DNA of 29,368 nt from NCBI GenBank assembly GCA_002490835.1, contig DKUU01000003.1, forward strand, positions 1 through 29,368, given 5' to 3'. The stretch's first letter is position 1, and every line of letters starts with the position of its first letter. A program made the translations under genes and the position numbers. Source of the stretch: Lachnospiraceae bacterium UBA7196. GTDB lineage: Bacteria; Bacillota; Clostridia; Lachnospirales; Lachnospiraceae. The notes below the pieces were generated by a model, which had not been told where the DNA came from, made no database searches, and saw only the letters and a list, made by a program, of their open reading frames with translations. Shown one piece after another: positions 22,838 to 29,368 of this stretch.

Positions 22838-24844
22838 ATGAAGTACTATGTTAATGTAAATGCGGCGCAGGGCGGGGACGGAAGTAAGGACAAGCCTTTT
22901 GCGCGGATTCAGGAAGCGGCGGACCGGGCCGTGGCCGGAGACGAGGTGATCGTTGCGCCGGGAATCTACAGGGAAGCGGTAAATCCCGTAAACGGTGGCC
23001 GGGAAGACGCAAGGATCGTGTATCGCTCGGAAGTGGAGCGGGCAGCCGTGATCACAGGCGCGGAGCCGGTAAAAAGCTGGGAAGCCTGCGAAGGAAATGT
23101 CTGGAAGGCGAGGATTTCCAACAACGTGTTTGGCAAGGATAATCCTTATACAACGCTGGTATTTGGCGATTGGTTCGTTGCTACGATGATCGCCCATACG
23201 GGGGATGTGTATCTGAACGGCAAGTCCATGTATGAGGTGACGGAATGGGAAAAAGTACTGCATCCGGAGAAGAGCAGGGCGTCGTGGGATCCGGAATTTT
23301 CCGTCTATGTGTGGTATACCAAACAGGATGAAAAGGAAGATGAGACGATCCTGTACGCTAATTTTCAGGGCAAAAACCCTAATGAAGAAAATGTGGAGAT
23401 CAGCGTGCGAAAGAATTGTTTCTATCCGGAGAAGGAGGGCGTGGGTTATATCACCCTGTCGGGCTTTACCGTGCGGCAGGCGGCGACGCAGTGGGCTCCG
23501 CCTACGGCTTATCAGGAGGGGATGATCGGGCCGCATTGGTCAAAGGGCTGGATCATAGAGGACTGTGAGGTCTATGAGTCGAAATGTTCCGGCATTTCTC
23601 TGGGGAAGTATCTGCAGCCGGAAAACGATAACAAGTGGTCCAAATGGAAATACAAGGACGGCACGCAGACGGAGCGCGACTGTATCTGCCAGGCGCAGCG
23701 GGAGGGATGGAGCAAGGAAACGATCGGCTCCCACATCGTCAGAAGATGCAATATCCATGACTGTGGGCAGACGGGGATCGTCGGGCATCTGGGCGGTGTA
23801 TTTTCCGTGATCGAGGATAATACCATCCATCATATCAATAACAAGCAGAATTTATGCGGCGCGGAGATCGGCGGTATCAAGATGCACGCGGCGATCGACG
23901 TCATTATCCGCCGCAACCGGATCTATCGCTGCACGCGCGGCCTGTGGCTTGACTGGCAGGCGCAGGGGACCAGAGTGACGGGAAATCTGTTTTTTGATAA
24001 CTGCCTGCCGGAAGAATACAATCATGTCAAAGGAAACGAGGTCGGAGAAGATATTTTTATTGAAGTATCGCACGGCCCGACGCTGCTCGACCATAATGTA
24101 CTGCTCTCGGACTGCGCGTTGAAACTGGCTACGCAGGGCGTTGCGGCAGTACACAATTTGATCGCCGGGTCCCTTACGGCAGTCGGACGCGGTGTTTCAA
24201 ACGGTACGCTTACCAAAGCAGCGCCGCGCTATACGCCGTATCATGTGCCGCACCGCACGGAGATTGCGGGATTTATGACGATTCTGCATGGGGATATGCG
24301 CTTTTATAATAATATTTTCATACAGAAGGAAATGCGGCCGGCGTTGAAACAGATGATGGACGCGATGAAGGATAATGAATGGACGGACGGCAATCTGATC
24401 GCGGGGACCATCCCTTATGAAGGATATCCGACGCTGGAAGAATACAAAAAGCAGTTTGAGGGCTACTGTGGGATGGGATCGGCGCCCAGAGACAGGTATT
24501 ATAATCCGCTTCCGGTATGGGTGGAGGGGAATGTTTATTTCAACGGCGCAAAACCCATGTCGCGGGAAAAGGCGTATGTGAATGATACCGACAAAGTTTT
24601 TGCCGGCGTGGAAGAGACGGAGGAAGGTTTTGTCTTAAAGACAAATCTGTACGACTTTATGCCGGAGACGGAAAACAGCGTCATTACCACCGAAACGCTG
24701 GGCATGGCGTTTGAACCAGAGCAGAAATTTGAAAATCCGGACGGCTCTCCCATTGTGTTCGATACGGATTATTTTGGAAAAGCCCATGGAGAGAAGCCGG
24801 CCGCGGGGCCTTTTGCAAAAGCGGGACGGGAGATGACACTGTAA
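22838..24844 (+). CDS. GH120 family beta-xylosidase
   Basis: A 668-residue right-handed parallel beta-helix glycosidase. Long stretches read like Thermoanaerobacterium XylC, the founding GH120 enzyme: VYLNGKSMYEVT, NFQGKNPNEENVEI, TQWAPPTAYQEGMIGPHWS, SKGWIIEDCEVY, GQTGIVGHLGGVFS, LWLDWQAQGTRV and FIEVSHGPTLLDHN. By comparison the nucleophile is Asp372 (GLWLDW) and the acid/base Glu409 (FIEVSHGP). It should release xylose from short xylo-oligosaccharides. No signal peptide is present, so it works in the cytoplasm on imported oligomers. A short insertion (about 390-404) before the acid/base strand is unlike my recollection of XylC. The start has a strong AGAAGGAGG site. No xylose-isomerase or ABC-importer gene is nearby. 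Confidence 0.9.
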   Translation: MKYYVNVNAAQGGDGSKDKPFARIQEAADRAVAGDEVIVAPGIYREAVNPVNGGREDARIVYRSEVERAAVITGAEPVKSWEACEGNVWKARISNNVFGKDNPYTTLVFGDWFVATMIAHTGDVYLNGKSMYEVTEWEKVLHPEKSRASWDPEFSVYVWYTKQDEKEDETILYANFQGKNPNEENVEISVRKNCFYPEKEGVGYITLSGFTVRQAATQWAPPTAYQEGMIGPHWSKGWIIEDCEVYESKCSGISLGKYLQPENDNKWSKWKYKDGTQTERDCICQAQREGWSKETIGSHIVRRCNIHDCGQTGIVGHLGGVFSVIEDNTIHHINNKQNLCGAEIGGIKMHAAIDVIIRRNRIYRCTRGLWLDWQAQGTRVTGNLFFDNCLPEEYNHVKGNEVGEDIFIEVSHGPTLLDHNVLLSDCALKLATQGVAAVHNLIAGSLTAVGRGVSNGTLTKAAPRYTPYHVPHRTEIAGFMTILHGDMRFYNNIFIQKEMRPALKQMMDAMKDNEWTDGNLIAGTIPYEGYPTLEEYKKQFEGYCGMGSAPRDRYYNPLPVWVEGNVYFNGAKPMSREKAYVNDTDKVFAGVEETEEGFVLKTNLYDFMPETENSVITTETLGMAFEPEQKFENPDGSPIVFDTDYFGKAHGEKPAAGPFAKAGREMTL

Positions 24845-24900
24845 TCTCTCTATTCCGGAGACAAATTGACAAGCCTTACGGATAGAAACGGGACAGCGCT

Positions 24901-25557
24901 TCAGGCCACGTACAGATACATAAAGATAAAGTGGCACACGCTCCCGCCCATCACAAACAGGTGGAAGATCTCATGGGAACCGAAATTCTTGTGCTTTGCA
25001 TTAAAAATGGGCAATTTTAAGGCGTAGATCACACCGCCCACCGTGTAGATGATACCGCCGGCAAGAAGCCATAAAAAGGCGGCTCTTGGGAGCGTGTTCC
25101 ACAGCGTGCCGAAGACGGCGAGGCAGGCCCAGCCCATAGCGATATAAAGGATCGACGAAAACCATTTGGGGCAGGTGATCCAGCACATCTTGATTACCAT
25201 GCCTGCGATGGCGATGCCCCAAACGGCCGCAAGAAGCAGATAGCCCCGCCGGTCGCCGAGGATCACCAGACAAACCGGCGTGTAGGAGCCGGCGATCAGC
25301 ACAAAGATCATCATGTGATCCAGTTTGCGAAAAACTTTTAAAATACTGTCTTTTACGGTGACGCTGTGATAAAGGGCGCTCGCGCCGTAGAGCGCGATCA
25401 TGCTGCCGATGAAGACCGCTAAGGCAAAGAGGGCGATGCGGTCTGCATTGACGTCGCCAGCGGCCTTTGTCATCAGCGGCGTTGCCGCGATAATGGCCAT
25501 CATCATGCCGATAAAATGGGTGATGGCGCTTCCGGGTTCACGAATGGTAATTTGCAT
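24901..25557 (-). CDS. Hemolysin III / PAQR family membrane protein
   Basis: A 218-residue protein with seven predicted membrane helices. The PAQR signature residues are ASALYHS (Ser and His in helix 2), RKLDHMMIFVLIAGSYTPV and the C-terminal HEIFHLFVMGGSVCHF; the conserved His and Asp residues bind a metal in this fold. Bacterial members (YqfA/TrhA) affect membrane energetics or fatty-acid homeostasis; the 'hemolysin' name is historic. The start has an AAAAGGAG site. The gene reads away from the deacetylase gene, with a good promoter and two palindromes in the shared 122-base region. No terminator was seen between it and the convergent GH120 gene (24845-24900). Confidence 0.92.
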   Translation of the reverse strand: MQITIREPGSAITHFIGMMMAIIAATPLMTKAAGDVNADRIALFALAVFIGSMIALYGASALYHSVTVKDSILKVFRKLDHMMIFVLIAGSYTPVCLVILGDRRGYLLLAAVWGIAIAGMVIKMCWITCPKWFSSILYIAMGWACLAVFGTLWNTLPRAAFLWLLAGGIIYTVGGVIYALKLPIFNAKHKNFGSHEIFHLFVMGGSVCHFIFMYLYVA

Positions 25558-25587
25558 AAGATCAACTCCTTTTATATCATAGTTACG

Positions 25588-25612
25588 ACATGTAGTTTTT
25601 AAAACTATGTGT
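25588..25612. promoter_or_regulatory. Palindrome in the hemolysin III leader
   Basis: ACATGTAGTTTT (25588-25599) and AAAACTATGTGT (25601-25612) are inverted in 10 of 12 positions. It lies between the predicted start site and the ribosome-binding site of the minus-strand gene, a roadblock position for a repressor. Confidence 0.5.
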
Positions 25613-25616
25613 TACA

Positions 25617-25652
25617 TAGTATGATACTACTACTTAAAGTGTGCAAAGTCAA
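25617..25652 (-). promoter_or_regulatory. Hemolysin III promoter with a palindrome over the -10
   Basis: On the minus strand, TTGACT (25647-25652), a spacer of 17 and TAGTAT (25624-25629). TAGTATGATACTA (25617-25629) is a perfect palindrome of 13 bases over the -10. Confidence 0.65.
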
Positions 25653-25679
25653 TCATTTTATGCAAGAAAGGAAAAAGAA

Positions 25680-26390
25680 ATGAACAGCGCAATTTTAACG
25701 ATTGATGATTTTTCATCAAAAAACACGCCTGCAATCGTGGATTACTTGAAAGAAAAGGGAATCAGACCAATCTTTTTTGCGACCGGGCAGAATGTGGAAC
25801 GCAATTATGAGGAGGCGGTCTACGCCGTGAAGCAGGGAATGATCGTGGGCAATCACAGCTACTCGCATCCTGCCTTTTCTTCTATTTCTGTGGAAGCGTG
25901 TATGGAAGAAATCGAAAAGTGTGAGCAAGTCCTCGACAAATTATATCAGGACAGCGGTGTGAAACGCGTATACAGACCGTTTCGTTTTCCTTACGGAGAT
26001 AAGGGCGGCGACAACAAGGCGGCCTTACAGAAGTATCTGAAAGAGCAGGGTTTTCATAAAGTGGATGACAGGCATATTCCCTATCCGTGGTGGAAAGAAA
26101 ACGGCTTAGATCAGGACATTGATACGTTCTGGACCTTTGATTTTGTGGAGTATAACATCCGTCCGGATTCCGGCTTTACGAAAGACTCCGTGTGGGAAAA
26201 GATGCACGATACCGAACCGGAAACAGGCGCGGCCCTGTTTGGGAAAGATAACAGACATATCCTGCTTTTGCACGCGCACGATGAGACGGAGGAGATGCTG
26301 CCGGAATACTATAAACTGTTCATTGAGCATCTTCTGGAAAACGGCGTGACCTTTGACGAACCAAAGTTTCAGTCCTCTTCGATGACGTGA
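25680..26390 (+). CDS. Polysaccharide deacetylase (NodB-like)
   Basis: A 236-residue carbohydrate esterase 4 protein. The metal and catalytic motifs are TIDD (Asp9/Asp10), NHSYSH (His59 and His63), RPFRFPYGD (motif 3) and ILLLHAHDE (motif 5). It removes acetyl from N-acetyl sugars of peptidoglycan or another polysaccharide. There is no signal peptide or membrane anchor, so either it acts in the cytoplasm or the exported form is absent; this is unusual for wall-active members. The ATG at 25680 has an AAAGGA site, while the longer reading from 25641 has none. The last 22 bases overlap the convergent small gene. Confidence 0.9.
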   Translation: MNSAILTIDDFSSKNTPAIVDYLKEKGIRPIFFATGQNVERNYEEAVYAVKQGMIVGNHSYSHPAFSSISVEACMEEIEKCEQVLDKLYQDSGVKRVYRPFRFPYGDKGGDNKAALQKYLKEQGFHKVDDRHIPYPWWKENGLDQDIDTFWTFDFVEYNIRPDSGFTKDSVWEKMHDTEPETGAALFGKDNRHILLLHAHDETEEMLPEYYKLFIEHLLENGVTFDEPKFQSSSMT

Positions 26391-26635
26391 ATTTCCAGAT
26401 AATCGAAAGGGATCTCTTCTATAAAATTATCCTGTGAGAAGCGCGCTTTGCTGTGACGCTTAAAGTCGGAGACGGTGGCGTCCAGCCAGAGCGGCTTCCC
26501 CAGATCGAACTGCAGGCAGACTTCTTCGAGCGCGTCAAACACCTTGTGGGTGCGGGTCTCATCTCTCGCATCCTCGATGACGGTGTCCTTTACCATGCGG
26601 TTGTCCTTAAATTCTTTTGCCCACAGACGAAACAT
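26369..26635 (-). CDS. Conserved hypothetical protein, 88 residues
   Basis: A small soluble protein that I do not recognise. It begins MFRLWAKEFKDNRMVKDTVIED and has a KVFDALEEVCLQFDLGKPLWLD segment resembling a helix-strand unit. It ends FDYLEIHVIEED, acidic. I chose the ATG at 26635 because TTGGAG lies six bases upstream; a TTG at 26647 is the only longer option. Its coding quality is good and its own ribosome-binding site is present, so it is likely real although its tail overlaps the deacetylase 3' end by 22 bases. It is transcribed from the region with the 14-base palindrome shared with the DUF6020 gene. Confidence 0.7.
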   Translation of the reverse strand: MFRLWAKEFKDNRMVKDTVIEDARDETRTHKVFDALEEVCLQFDLGKPLWLDATVSDFKRHSKARFSQDNFIEEIPFDYLEIHVIEED

Positions 26636-26661
26636 ATTAATCTCCAATCAGGAATATTTTT

Positions 26662-26675
26662 GCGGTGATCACCGC
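26662..26675. promoter_or_regulatory. Perfect 14-base palindrome between divergent genes
   Basis: GCGGTGATCACCGC is fully self-complementary. It lies in the 62-base region between the divergent starts at 26635 and 26698, over the -35 position of a TATACT (26686-26691). It is a candidate operator for both genes. Confidence 0.45.
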
Positions 26676-26697
26676 TTATTTATGATATACTGAATCC

Positions 26698-28524
26698 ATG
26701 AAAAATGCAAAGAAAAAGGAATATTTTTTGAAAAACGGCATATCTATTTATTTAGTGGAAAACAGGCGGCTTATTTGTTATGCCTTCCTTTGGGGCGTGC
26801 CCTTCGCAGTCTCCTGTGTGCTGGGCTGGCGGCTGGTCCATGAGGGGACAGTGTTCGGCCCCGGCGGTTCGGCGGCGGCTTATGTGAAAAGTCTCATTTT
26901 ATTCCTGTTGGAAAGCGCGGCCCTCTCCGTGCCTGCGTCGGCGCTTGCGGCGTTTGTCCTGCTCATCGGAAGGAAGAAACACAGCACGGGCGGGGAGCAA
27001 AACAGAACGCGTCCTGCATGGCTGTTTTACAGTCTGCTGATTTTCTTATGCTGGATGCCGGTTTTTCTGGCCTACTATCCGTCCGTCTTTGCCTATGACG
27101 CGGAAGGACAGCTCTATCAGGTGATCGCAAAAGATTACAGCACGCATCACCCGCTTTTGCATACCATATTCTTAGGAGCTTTTTTTCGGCTGGGCGGCGC
27201 GGTAGGTTCCTACCAGACGGGGATGGCAGTGCATTCTATTGTACAGATGCTTCTGATGGCGACGGCTTTCGGGCGGGCGCTCGCGTGGCTGTATGAGAGG
27301 AAGACGCCCCGCTGGATAAGGATACTTCTGCTTTTATTTTACGGTCTGTTTCCGGCTAATTCCATTCTTGCCCTGAGCACCACAAAAGACGTACTTTTTT
27401 CGGCGCTGGTGCTGTTGGTTACGCTGAAGGGATATGATTTTGCTGGCGATGGCAGCCGCAAGATGACGGTGTACGCTGCGGGAGGCCGCAGCCGAAACGT
27501 GTCGGGAGCCGGTGCCGGAAATTGGATCGTTTTTATGATCCTTGCAGTCCTGATGCTGTTGTTTCGCAACAATGCGGTGTACGCTTATGCGGTCAGTGTG
27601 CCGGTCGTCTGCATCGTCTTGGGAAAAGAAAAACGGCGGGGCAGGACACAAACACGGAAGACAGAAGCAGTCCGCGGCGCGCAGGAGCAGGCGGCGGCAT
27701 CGTGGGGCGGCAGATCGGCCCAAAGAAGGTATCTGCGCATGGCGTTCCTTGTACTTGCATTATATGGAATCAGTACCTTTATGCTGAAAGCCGCGACCCA
27801 TGCGCAAAGCGGCAGCCCGCGGGAGATGCTGAGCGTACCCTTGCAGCAGATGGCGCGCGTGCGGGTGAAGGCGGAGGAGGAGATCGATCCGGCGCTGCGA
27901 CAGGAACTTGAAAAATACATAAAGGCAGAGTGGGTCTTTGCGGCCTACGATCCCCACTTGGCGGATCCTGTGAAAAACCGGGCGGTGATCCACGACGATC
28001 CGGCCGGACTGATCCGCACGTGGATTCGTCTGGGTCTGCGGTTTCCGGCGATTTATGTGGATGCTTTTTTAGACAATTCGCTGGGGATGTGGTATCTGTG
28101 GGATACCTCCCATGCGCAGGTGTATGGGATCGGAACGGAGAGCGGCTTTGGCTATCTTTCCACGGATAACCGCACCATGCCTGCGGGCTGCGAGATCGTG
28201 GAGAGAAGTTTTCTGCCCGGTCTGCGCGCTTTCATGGAGCGGATCGTTTCAGACAATGCCTATCAGAAACTGCCGTTTGTCCGCCTGCTCTTTGCGCCGG
28301 CGCTTTACTGGTGGCTGCTGTGGCTTTATCTGGTGGCGGCTTTGTATCACCGGAAGGGTCGGGAAGCGCTCCCGGCAGTATTTCTGACTGCATACTATCT
28401 GACGCTTTTGCTGTCGCCGACGGTGATTGTGCGGTACTTGTACCCGCTGATAGTGACAGTTCCCGTCATTTTTTCCTATATTATGGTGGGGGATTTTGAC
28501 ATGACACAGGAAAATACACAATAA
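26698..28524 (+). CDS. DUF6020 family multi-pass membrane protein
   Basis: A 608-residue membrane protein with about eleven hydrophobic helices. I recognise the DUF6020 pattern: FLAYYPSVFAYDAEGQLYQV, a DYSTHHPLLHT segment after the second helix pair, and a large soluble stretch (about 365-500) with EMLSVPLQQMARV before the final helices. The topology and the early acidic 'FAYDAE' loop resemble GT-C glycosyltransferases (PMT-like), so a role in transfer of lipid-linked sugars to the envelope is a reasonable guess. The start is uncertain: ATG 26698 has no Shine-Dalgarno and lies six bases after a TATACT, while a TTG at 26728 has AAGGA seven bases upstream. A Gly/Arg-rich stretch (about 325-350) is an unusual insertion. 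Confidence 0.82.
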   Translation: MKNAKKKEYFLKNGISIYLVENRRLICYAFLWGVPFAVSCVLGWRLVHEGTVFGPGGSAAAYVKSLILFLLESAALSVPASALAAFVLLIGRKKHSTGGEQNRTRPAWLFYSLLIFLCWMPVFLAYYPSVFAYDAEGQLYQVIAKDYSTHHPLLHTIFLGAFFRLGGAVGSYQTGMAVHSIVQMLLMATAFGRALAWLYERKTPRWIRILLLLFYGLFPANSILALSTTKDVLFSALVLLVTLKGYDFAGDGSRKMTVYAAGGRSRNVSGAGAGNWIVFMILAVLMLLFRNNAVYAYAVSVPVVCIVLGKEKRRGRTQTRKTEAVRGAQEQAAASWGGRSAQRRYLRMAFLVLALYGISTFMLKAATHAQSGSPREMLSVPLQQMARVRVKAEEEIDPALRQELEKYIKAEWVFAAYDPHLADPVKNRAVIHDDPAGLIRTWIRLGLRFPAIYVDAFLDNSLGMWYLWDTSHAQVYGIGTESGFGYLSTDNRTMPAGCEIVERSFLPGLRAFMERIVSDNAYQKLPFVRLLFAPALYWWLLWLYLVAALYHRKGREALPAVFLTAYYLTLLLSPTVIVRYLYPLIVTVPVIFSYIMVGDFDMTQENTQ

Positions 28525-28582
28525 ATTATTAAAATTTTCAAAAATTTTGTATAAAATATACATTTTTATCCAAAGGTGTGGT

Positions 28583-28591
28583 ATACTAAAT
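28583..28591 (+). promoter_or_regulatory. Extended -10 promoter of the alarmone synthetase gene
   Basis: TGG followed by TATACT (near 28578-28586) forms an extended -10 with a weak -35. The leader is about 90 bases and GC-rich. Confidence 0.5.
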
Positions 28592-28610
28592 GAAACGGAG
28601 CGAAAACGAA

Positions 28611-28639
28611 GCGCCGTGAGAGCGCGGGAGCGGCCGCGC
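28611..28639 (+). other. Two competing hairpins in the alarmone synthetase leader
   Basis: GCGCGG (28622-28627) pairs with CCGCGC (28634-28639) around GAGCGG. Alternatively GCGC (28611-28614) pairs with GCGC (28622-28625). The two share bases and are mutually exclusive, so a switch is possible. Confidence 0.4.
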
Positions 28640-28677
28640 AAGGGGAAATATTTGTATTACCGGGAGAATTATGTATT

Positions 28678-29328
28678 ATGGAAGTAATGGTTGAAAGAGA
28701 AAAAGACGGCGATATCGACAGCTGGAAAGAAGTGCAGTTGATTTACAACTCCGCCCTGAAACAGATTTCAACGAAGCTGGAGATCCTGAACGACGAGTTT
28801 CAGCACGTCCATCGCTACAACCCGATCGAGCATATCAAGTGGCGCATCAAGACGCCTGAGAGCATCGTAAAAAAACTGAAAAAGCACGGCCTTGAGTCTA
28901 CCTTGGAAAATATGGTAAAGTATGTCAACGATATCGCGGGCATTCGTGTGATCTGTTCTTTTTCGTCGGATATTTATCAGATCGCAGAGATGATCAGCAG
29001 CCAACGTGACATACGTGTCATTTCTGTCAAGGATTATATCGTGAATCCCAAAGCCAGCGGCTATAAGAGTTATCATATGCTGGTTTCTGTTCCCGTGTAT
29101 CTTTCGGACCGGATCGCGGACACGAAGGTGGAGATCCAGATCCGCACGGTGGCTATGGATTTCTGGGCGAGCCTTGAGCATAAGATCCATTATAAGTTTG
29201 AGGGGAACGCGCCGGAGCATATCAGGGAGGAGCTGGTGGAGTGCGCGCAGATGGTGGCGGCGCTGGACGCCAGAATGATGCAGCTGAACGAAGAGATCTT
29301 ACATATCGGGCAGGAGGAAGAGGACTGA
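28678..29328 (+). CDS. relQ: RelQ-type small alarmone synthetase (GTP pyrophosphokinase)
   Basis: A 216-residue single-domain (p)ppGpp synthetase that transfers pyrophosphate from ATP to GDP/GTP. It lacks the HD hydrolase and TGS domains of long RelA/SpoT, so it is a SAS1/RelQ-like enzyme. Motifs: IKWRIKTPESIVKKLKKHG (53-71), DIAGIR with the Mg-binding Asp85, KDYIVNPKASGYKSYH (118-133) and VEIQIRT with Glu152 (151-157). The N- and C-terminal helices match the tetramer-forming ends of RelQ. The ATG at 28678 has GGGAG 11 bases upstream. The leader is structured. The stop codon sits in the loop of the terminator. Confidence 0.93.
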   Translation: MEVMVEREKDGDIDSWKEVQLIYNSALKQISTKLEILNDEFQHVHRYNPIEHIKWRIKTPESIVKKLKKHGLESTLENMVKYVNDIAGIRVICSFSSDIYQIAEMISSQRDIRVISVKDYIVNPKASGYKSYHMLVSVPVYLSDRIADTKVEIQIRTVAMDFWASLEHKIHYKFEGNAPEHIREELVECAQMVAALDARMMQLNEEILHIGQEEED

Positions 29329-29347
29329 GAGGTCCTCTTTCTTCTGT
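29318..29347 (+). terminator. Terminator of the alarmone synthetase gene
   Basis: AAGAGGAC (29318-29325) pairs with GTCCTCTT (29332-29339), followed by TCTTCTGTT. The stop codon TGA (29326-29328) is in the 6-base loop. Confidence 0.75.
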
Positions 29348-29368
29348 TGTGTAACAGTCTTTAATAAA

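Noticed and set aside
22697..23536. 279-residue open frame antisense to the GH120 gene
   Set aside because: Arg/His-rich translation opposite a protein that matches GH120 along its length.
24845..24900. Terminator between convergent GH120 and hemolysin III genes
   Set aside because: I looked for one and found no stem of six or more pairs with a T-run on either strand.

Overview
The window looks like chromosomal DNA of a gut-type Clostridia, most likely Lachnospiraceae. Base composition is moderate, Shine-Dalgarno sites are strong (AGGAGG type), and the families fit: GHKL/LytTR two-component pair, DUF6440, UDPGP type-1 uridylyltransferase beside galE, GH120, DUF6020. I found no rRNA, tRNA, insertion sequence, phage gene or CRISPR array, and no gene-free stretch above 300 bases.

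Layout. (1) 1-2288, plus strand: an AgrC-like GHKL kinase cut by the window edge, its LytTR regulator (4-base overlap), and a small DUF6440 gene preceded by a LytTR-like direct repeat. (2) 2369-4950, minus strand: an AraC regulator with a GyrI-like effector domain and a DUF4163/DUF3298 lipoprotein. (3) 5033-9562, minus strand: a tightly packed run, in transcription order methyltransferase, Fic protein, HD hydrolase, GNAT acetyltransferase, then a type III toxin-antitoxin locus (candidate antitoxin RNA, terminator, ToxN/AbiQ-family toxin), then a short QueG-like iron-sulfur protein whose start overlaps the toxin's end. (4) 9812-13951, plus strand: a large Lhr-type helicase, meeting tail to tail with a beta-lactamase-fold serine hydrolase. 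(5) 13948-17804, minus strand: serine hydrolase, MATE exporter, MarR regulator, and a RelE/Phd type II toxin-antitoxin pair. (6) 18011-20444, plus strand: UDPGP uridylyltransferase and galE, two sugar-nucleotide genes. (7) 20507-24844: an AraC regulator diverging from a second MATE transporter, followed by a GH120 beta-xylosidase. (8) 24901-29328: hemolysin III (PAQR) family protein, polysaccharide deacetylase, a small unknown gene, a DUF6020 membrane protein and a RelQ-type small alarmone synthetase.

The most notable signals are: the type III toxin-antitoxin locus, whose antitoxin RNA shows no evident tandem repeats; a pair of minus-strand promoters 5.5 kb apart (methyltransferase and serine hydrolase) that share almost the same -35 and spacer sequence; a long near-perfect palindrome over the MATE promoter next to marR; five 21-base tandem repeats inside the Fic gene; and a LytTR-like direct repeat upstream of the DUF6440 gene. 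All regulatory calls come from reading the sequence by eye and have not been tested by computation.
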